9,603 nucleotides of DNA from NCBI GenBank assembly GCA_016219145.1, contig JACRCG010000095.1:1-9603 (forward strand), in the 5' to 3' direction. The notes under the pieces are model-generated. The model was not told the DNA's origin. It worked only from the letters and a program-made list of their open reading frames with translations, and made no database searches. Positions 5,841 through 9,603 of the stretch are shown one piece after another; the first letter of the stretch is position 1; the number at the start of each line of letters is the position of its first letter. This stretch comes from Deltaproteobacteria bacterium. GTDB lineage: Bacteria; Desulfobacterota; Desulfuromonadia; Geobacterales; Pseudopelobacteraceae. The position numbers and the translations under genes are program-made.

Positions 5841-8249
5841 TTATCTTAACGTAACCTTAAGCCTGTTGACCAGTCCATCGGTCACTTTCTTGTGCAGGAT
5901 ACTGATCTCGTCATCCGTAAGTGTGCGGTCATAGGAGCGATAACGAACACGAATTGCAATGCTTTTATGCCCTTCCGGAATACCCTTGCCGCGATAAACA
6001 TCGAATATAGTTACATTTTCTATTTCTTTGGCTTTTACACTGTTTACACAGCCAATAATTTTTTCAAATTCCAGTTGATCGGGAGCCAGAATGGCAATAT
6101 CACGCGTACTGTCAGGAAAACGCGAAGGAGCAGTGATCTCCAGCTTTGAGCGCGAAAGTTTCACAAGCTTTTCAAAATCCAGCTCAAAACAGTAGAGCGA
6201 TTTTTCCAGGCCAAAGTTCTCCTGTACCGTGGGATGCAACTCTCCTACCGATCCTATACGTTCGCGACCGGCAAAAATACTGCATGATTTTCCCGGGTGC
6301 AGGTAGGGTTCCGGTGTGTCCGGCACCCACGAAACACCCGCAATGTTCAACAAACCAAGCAGGTTTTCAATAATCCCCTTGGCGTCGTAAAAGTCAACCG
6401 GTTCATTTACACGGCTCCACCCTTCTCCGTCCCGGGATCCGGTCAGCGCCCCGACAACAAAAACCGGCTCACGAGGCATTATGTCGCCGGCAACCGGAAG
6501 ATAGACGCGACGCATCTCAAAAAGCTTCAGATCGAGTGACCGGAAATTGATATTGCGGGCGACAGTCTCAAGCAGGCCGGGCAAGAGACTGGTACGCATG
6601 GCCGACTGCTCGTCAACCAGCGGATTGGCAAGCTTGATAGATGCCCGTCTGGGGTCGTCCTGCGCCAGCATCAATTTACCAGCCGCATCCGGCGCGGTAA
6701 AGCTGAAATTGATAACCTCATTCATGCCGTGGTTGACAAGTATCTCCCTGACTCTCTTTTCAAGTTGCTGGTGCCTGGAAGGTCGATCGGATATGACCCT
6801 TGCAATCGGCATGGTAGAGGGAATCCGGTCAAAACCGTTTAAACGGGCGACTTCTTCAATCAGGTCAATTTCACGCTCAAGATCAATCCGGTAGCTGGGA
6901 GGCGTAACTGCAACTGCCCCGTCAGGCCCGTCCGAGACGCGACACTCGAGACGTTCGAGAATATCCAGAATACCTTCCCTCTGTAGCTCTATCCCGATCA
7001 GGCTGTTGGCCCGCTCGGGACGAAACTGGATCGCAGTCGGTTCGGTCTTGCCCGGATAGACATCCAGGCGCCCCTGCGCCATGCTGCCGCCGGAAAGTTC
7101 CACAATCAGCGCCGCAGCGCGATCCAGGGCACGAATGACACCGCCGATATCAATGCCGCGTTCAAAACGATGAGAGGATTCGGTATGCAGTCCCAGGCGC
7201 TTGCTGGTTTTGCGGACGGCAGCCGGCTTGAAGCAGGCGCTTTCCAGAAGAATGGCTGTTGTTGTATCCTCAATCTCCGAGTTCAGCCCTCCCATAACTC
7301 CGGCCAGAGCAACAGGGCGTTCGGCATCACAAATAACCAGGTCGGCAGAAGTAAGGACGCGCTGCTGGTCGTCCAGAGTGGTAAACTGCTCACCCTCCCC
7401 TGCCCTGCGAACCACAATCTTTTTTCCGGCAAGGCGTTCGCAGTCGAAGGCATGCAGAGGCTGTCCAAGTTCCATCATAACAAGGTTGGTGACGTCCACT
7501 ACGTTGTTGATTGAACGGATACCGATCGCCTTCAGGCGCTTTACAAGCCACTCCGGAGAGGGAGCAATGGTACAGCCGGAGATATGGCGCGCGGCGTAGC
7601 GTGGGCAGAATTCGGCATCCTCGACGTTAACGCTGATCACGGATTCAACGCGGACATCACTTTCGGCTACAGCAGATGAAGGGTATTTGACCTGCAAGCC
7701 GAGTTTGGCAGCGACCTCGCGGGCAATTCCGAGAACGCTCAGGCAGTCGGCCCTGTTGGGTGTCAACCCGATTTCAAACAAGGTGTCCTTCAGTCCCAGG
7801 GCAGAAAACAGCGGTGTGCCGAGCGGGGCGATATCAGCCGGGAGAACCATGATGCCGGCACTTTCTTCAGACAAGCCCAGTTCCCTTTCCGAGCAGAGCA
7901 TTCCACAGGATTCCTCCCCGCGAATTTTGGAGCGCTTGATCTTGAAGTCACCCGGCAGAGTCGCTCCGATACTGGCCAGGACAACTGTATCACCCTGTTT
8001 GAAGTTCTGGGCTCCGCAGACAACATCCAGCACTTCTGTACCGTTGTTAACCCGGCAAAGTGAAAGCTTGTCGGCATTGGGATGTTGACGCTTCTCTTCA
8101 ACCAGAGCGACAATAACATCGTCCATACCGCCGCCCAGGTTTTCCATCGCCTCGACTTCGAGGCCGAGCATGGTCAACAGTTCAGCAAGCTGGTCAGGTG
8201 AATGTTCAAAATCAACAAATTCTTTCAGCCAGTTATACGTAATTTTCAT
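5841..8249 (-). CDS. pheT: Phenylalanyl-tRNA synthetase beta subunit (802 aa)
   Basis: The beta chain of the alpha2-beta2 enzyme that charges tRNA-Phe; it carries tRNA binding and editing of misactivated tyrosine. The family domain order is complete: N-terminal MKITYNWLKEFVD, an EMAP-II-like OB tRNA-binding domain at about 40-148, the B3/B4 editing domain around 212-385 (with GQPLHAFD near 262-269 and RFERGID at 361-367), B5 at about 403-475, the catalytic-like core at about 490-690, and a C-terminal FDX-ACB domain at 709-802 that binds the tRNA anticodon. The length matches the usual near-800 residues. The start is 34 nt after pheS; its Shine-Dalgarno is weak (GGTG), and a small TTCTA/TAGAA hairpin (8263-8276) lies just upstream. 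Translation probably depends on the pheS transcript. Confidence 0.98.
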   Translation of the reverse strand: MKITYNWLKEFVDFEHSPDQLAELLTMLGLEVEAMENLGGGMDDVIVALVEEKRQHPNADKLSLCRVNNGTEVLDVVCGAQNFKQGDTVVLASIGATLPGDFKIKRSKIRGEESCGMLCSERELGLSEESAGIMVLPADIAPLGTPLFSALGLKDTLFEIGLTPNRADCLSVLGIAREVAAKLGLQVKYPSSAVAESDVRVESVISVNVEDAEFCPRYAARHISGCTIAPSPEWLVKRLKAIGIRSINNVVDVTNLVMMELGQPLHAFDCERLAGKKIVVRRAGEGEQFTTLDDQQRVLTSADLVICDAERPVALAGVMGGLNSEIEDTTTAILLESACFKPAAVRKTSKRLGLHTESSHRFERGIDIGGVIRALDRAAALIVELSGGSMAQGRLDVYPGKTEPTAIQFRPERANSLIGIELQREGILDILERLECRVSDGPDGAVAVTPPSYRIDLEREIDLIEEVARLNGFDRIPSTMPIARVISDRPSRHQQLEKRVREILVNHGMNEVINFSFTAPDAAGKLMLAQDDPRRASIKLANPLVDEQSAMRTSLLPGLLETVARNINFRSLDLKLFEMRRVYLPVAGDIMPREPVFVVGALTGSRDGEGWSRVNEPVDFYDAKGIIENLLGLLNIAGVSWVPDTPEPYLHPGKSCSIFAGRERIGSVGELHPTVQENFGLEKSLYCFELDFEKLVKLSRSKLEITAPSRFPDSTRDIAILAPDQLEFEKIIGCVNSVKAKEIENVTIFDVYRGKGIPEGHKSIAIRVRYRSYDRTLTDDEISILHKKVTDGLVNRLKVTLR

Positions 8250-8283
8250 ATCGGGACACCGTTTCTAAAATTAGAAGGCATAA

Positions 8284-9300
8284 TTAAAATTGCCGGAGAA
8301 ATCTTACATCATTTTCAAAAAGCAGCCGCATATCGTTAATGCCGTATTTCAACATGGCAATGCGCTCAATACCCATACCGAAGGCGAATCCGGAGATATC
8401 CTCGGCGTCATAATTCACATGACGATAAACTTCGGGATCCACCATACCGGCACCCAGGATCTCCAACCAGCCGCTGTTCTTGCAGACCCGGCACCCTTTG
8501 CCTCCGCAGATCACGCAGGCGATGTCGACCTCCGCCGAAGGCTCGGTAAAGGGGAAAAAGCTTGGACGCAGGCGAACACCGGTCTTCTGGCCGAACAGCT
8601 GATTGGTGAAGATCGTCAGAATTCCTTTCAGATCACCAAAAGTAATCCCTTTGTCGACCATCAAACCTTCTATCTGGTGGAACATCGGCGAATGCGTCGC
8701 ATCCGAATCACAGCGATAGACCGTTCCGGGTGCTATGATGCGAACCGGCGGCTTCTGCTTCAGCATGGTCCGAATCTGTACCGGAGAGGTATGGGTCCGC
8801 AGCAGCAGATCATTTTCCACGAAAAAGGTATCCTGCATGTCACGAGCCGGATGCTCGGGAGGGAAGTTAAGCGCCTCAAAATTGTACCAGTCATGCTCGA
8901 TTTCAGGGCCTTCAGCGACAGAAAAGCCAAGACCCGCAAAAATCTCACAAACTTCTTCAACAATAAGCGTTATGGGGTGTTTTGTTCCGACTTGAGATTT
9001 GCGTCCCGGTAAGGTGACGTCAATTCTCTCGGATTGCAGGCGTTCATTCTTCACGCGTTCCCGCTCTGCCGTCAAAGCCGCTTCAAGGCCGGATTCCAGC
9101 TCATCACGAACAGTGTTGACAAGCTGGCCGACTGAGGGACGTTCCTCAGGTGAAAGAGAGCCTAGACCTTTCATCAGAGCAGTCAATTCGCCTTTACGGC
9201 CAAGAAGTCTGACCCGGATACCCTGAAGCTGTTCTTCCCCGACTGCTGAAGATATCGCGACCAGGGCATCATTTTTCAGTTGTTCAAGCTGTTCCCGCAT
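8284..9300 (-). CDS. pheS: Phenylalanyl-tRNA synthetase alpha subunit (338 aa)
   Basis: The catalytic alpha chain, a class II aminoacyl-tRNA synthetase that activates phenylalanine. Residues 1-90 form the N-terminal tRNA-binding coiled coil. The catalytic core begins near HPI (108-110). Motif 2 surrounds YRCDSDATHSPMFHQIEG (195-212), the substrate pocket includes FPFTEPSAEVD (249-259), and motif 3 is GFAFGMGIER (304-313). The pocket alanine (306) is the ordinary wild-type residue at the position linked to phenylalanine selectivity. CVICGGKGCRVC (262-273) is a C-x2-C-x4-C-x2-C zinc-ribbon-like insert, found in many bacterial PheS but not in E. coli. The Shine-Dalgarno AAAGGT is 8 nt before the ATG. 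It is the first gene after the hairpin that follows rplT and is cotranscribed with pheT. Confidence 0.98.
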   Translation of the reverse strand: MREQLEQLKNDALVAISSAVGEEQLQGIRVRLLGRKGELTALMKGLGSLSPEERPSVGQLVNTVRDELESGLEAALTAERERVKNERLQSERIDVTLPGRKSQVGTKHPITLIVEEVCEIFAGLGFSVAEGPEIEHDWYNFEALNFPPEHPARDMQDTFFVENDLLLRTHTSPVQIRTMLKQKPPVRIIAPGTVYRCDSDATHSPMFHQIEGLMVDKGITFGDLKGILTIFTNQLFGQKTGVRLRPSFFPFTEPSAEVDIACVICGGKGCRVCKNSGWLEILGAGMVDPEVYRHVNYDAEDISGFAFGMGIERIAMLKYGINDMRLLFENDVRFLRQF

Positions 9301-9322
9301 AGCTGATTACCTTTGCGACCAG

Positions 9323-9351
9323 ATAGTATTGATAAAGCAGTAATCGTACAA
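9323..9351 (-). promoter_or_regulatory. Candidate promoter for pheST
   Basis: On the minus strand TTGTAC (9346-9351) is followed after 17 bp by TACTAT (9323-9328). It starts right at the T tract of the terminator behind rplT and would give a short leader before pheS. The match to consensus is moderate (three and four of six), so this is a positional inference. Confidence 0.35.
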
Positions 9352-9386
9352 AAAAGGGAACAGGAGGCTAGTCCCATTCCCTTTTT
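9351..9386 (-). terminator. Intrinsic terminator or attenuator between rplT and pheS
   Basis: A 10-bp stem (AAAAAGGGAA 9351-9360 with TTCCCTTTTT 9377-9386) encloses a 16-nt loop. On the minus strand the 3' arm ends in a run of T, as in a rho-independent terminator. It lies 21 nt after the rplT stop. No open reading frame rich in Phe codons precedes it in the gap, so an E. coli pheM-style leader-peptide attenuator is not supported. Confidence 0.75.
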
Positions 9387-9407
9387 AAGTGAAGCAACAA
9401 CCAGGTG

Positions 9408-9603
9408 TCAGATGCCAGCCTTGGCAAGAGTTGCAATCTGAGTAAATCCTGCCGGGTCAGTGACGGCGATATCTGCCAGCACCTTGCGGTCAATCTGGAT
9501 GTCAGCCTTTTTTAGTCCGAAAATGAACTTGCTGTACGAGAGACCGTTAAGACGCGAAGCCGCATTAATCCTGGTGATCCAGAGACTTCTGAAATCACGT
9601 TTC
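9408..9603 (-). CDS. rplT: 50S ribosomal protein L20, C-terminal part, 5' end outside the window
   Basis: The last 64 codons are visible, entering from the right edge in frame and ending in TGA. The translation carries the L20 signatures KRDFRSLWITRINAA, LNGLSYSKFIFGLKKADI and IDRKVLADIAV, and ends AKAGI. L20 binds 23S rRNA early in 50S assembly; in several bacteria it also represses its own infC-rpmI-rplT operon at the mRNA level. The full protein is usually about 117 residues, so roughly half is missing. Its place just before pheST matches the conserved infC-rpmI-rplT-pheST order, so rpmI and infC are expected beyond the right edge. Confidence 0.96.
   Translation of the reverse strand, partial: KRDFRSLWITRINAASRLNGLSYSKFIFGLKKADIQIDRKVLADIAVTDPAGFTQIATLAKAGI

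Noticed and set aside
8290..9012. 240-residue plus-strand frame
   Set aside because: It is antisense to pheS, whose synthetase motifs are intact on the minus strand.
9301..9407. T-box or Phe leader-peptide control of pheST
   Set aside because: The gap is too short for a T-box with its conserved elements, and no short frame with Phe codons precedes the hairpin.

Overview
The window reads as a stretch of chromosome from a Geobacter-type bacterium (Desulfuromonadales/Geobacterales, formerly Deltaproteobacteria). I infer this from gene order (rplT-pheS-pheT-ihfA-merR-tRNA-Pro), from the protein sequences, and from a palindromic repeat that resembles, from memory, repeats in Geobacter-type genomes. 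No database was consulted. Every gene I can support lies on the minus strand, so transcription runs from high to low coordinates.

Right half (about 9603 to 4936), translation and nucleoid block: the 3' end of rplT (ribosomal protein L20) is followed by an intrinsic terminator or attenuator hairpin and a possible promoter. Then come pheS and pheT (the two subunits of phenylalanyl-tRNA synthetase), ihfA (IHF alpha subunit), a short MerR-type regulator, and a tRNA-Pro(GGG) with encoded CCA. A strong hairpin terminator closes the block. The rplT-pheST-ihfA order also occurs in Escherichia coli, so this is a conserved core-genome arrangement. The merR gene and tRNA at its end are the less universal part.

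Left half (about 4853 to 1), accessory-looking block: a 1173-residue exported protein of unknown function comes first. It has a signal peptide, an SDHDL motif that recalls nucleotidyltransferases, one pair of cysteines, a charged coiled coil and a C-terminal PKD/Ig-like domain. Next is a 121-bp, nearly symmetric palindromic element. Last is the 5' part of a CcoG/FixG/RdxA-type membrane polyferredoxin, which runs off the left edge and has no cytochrome oxidase genes in view.

The right half explains itself: housekeeping translation genes with IHF. The best candidates for something undescribed are the large exported protein and the palindromic element behind it. No mobile-element genes, CRISPR array or phage genes are visible. 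No stretch longer than 300 bases lacks a gene.
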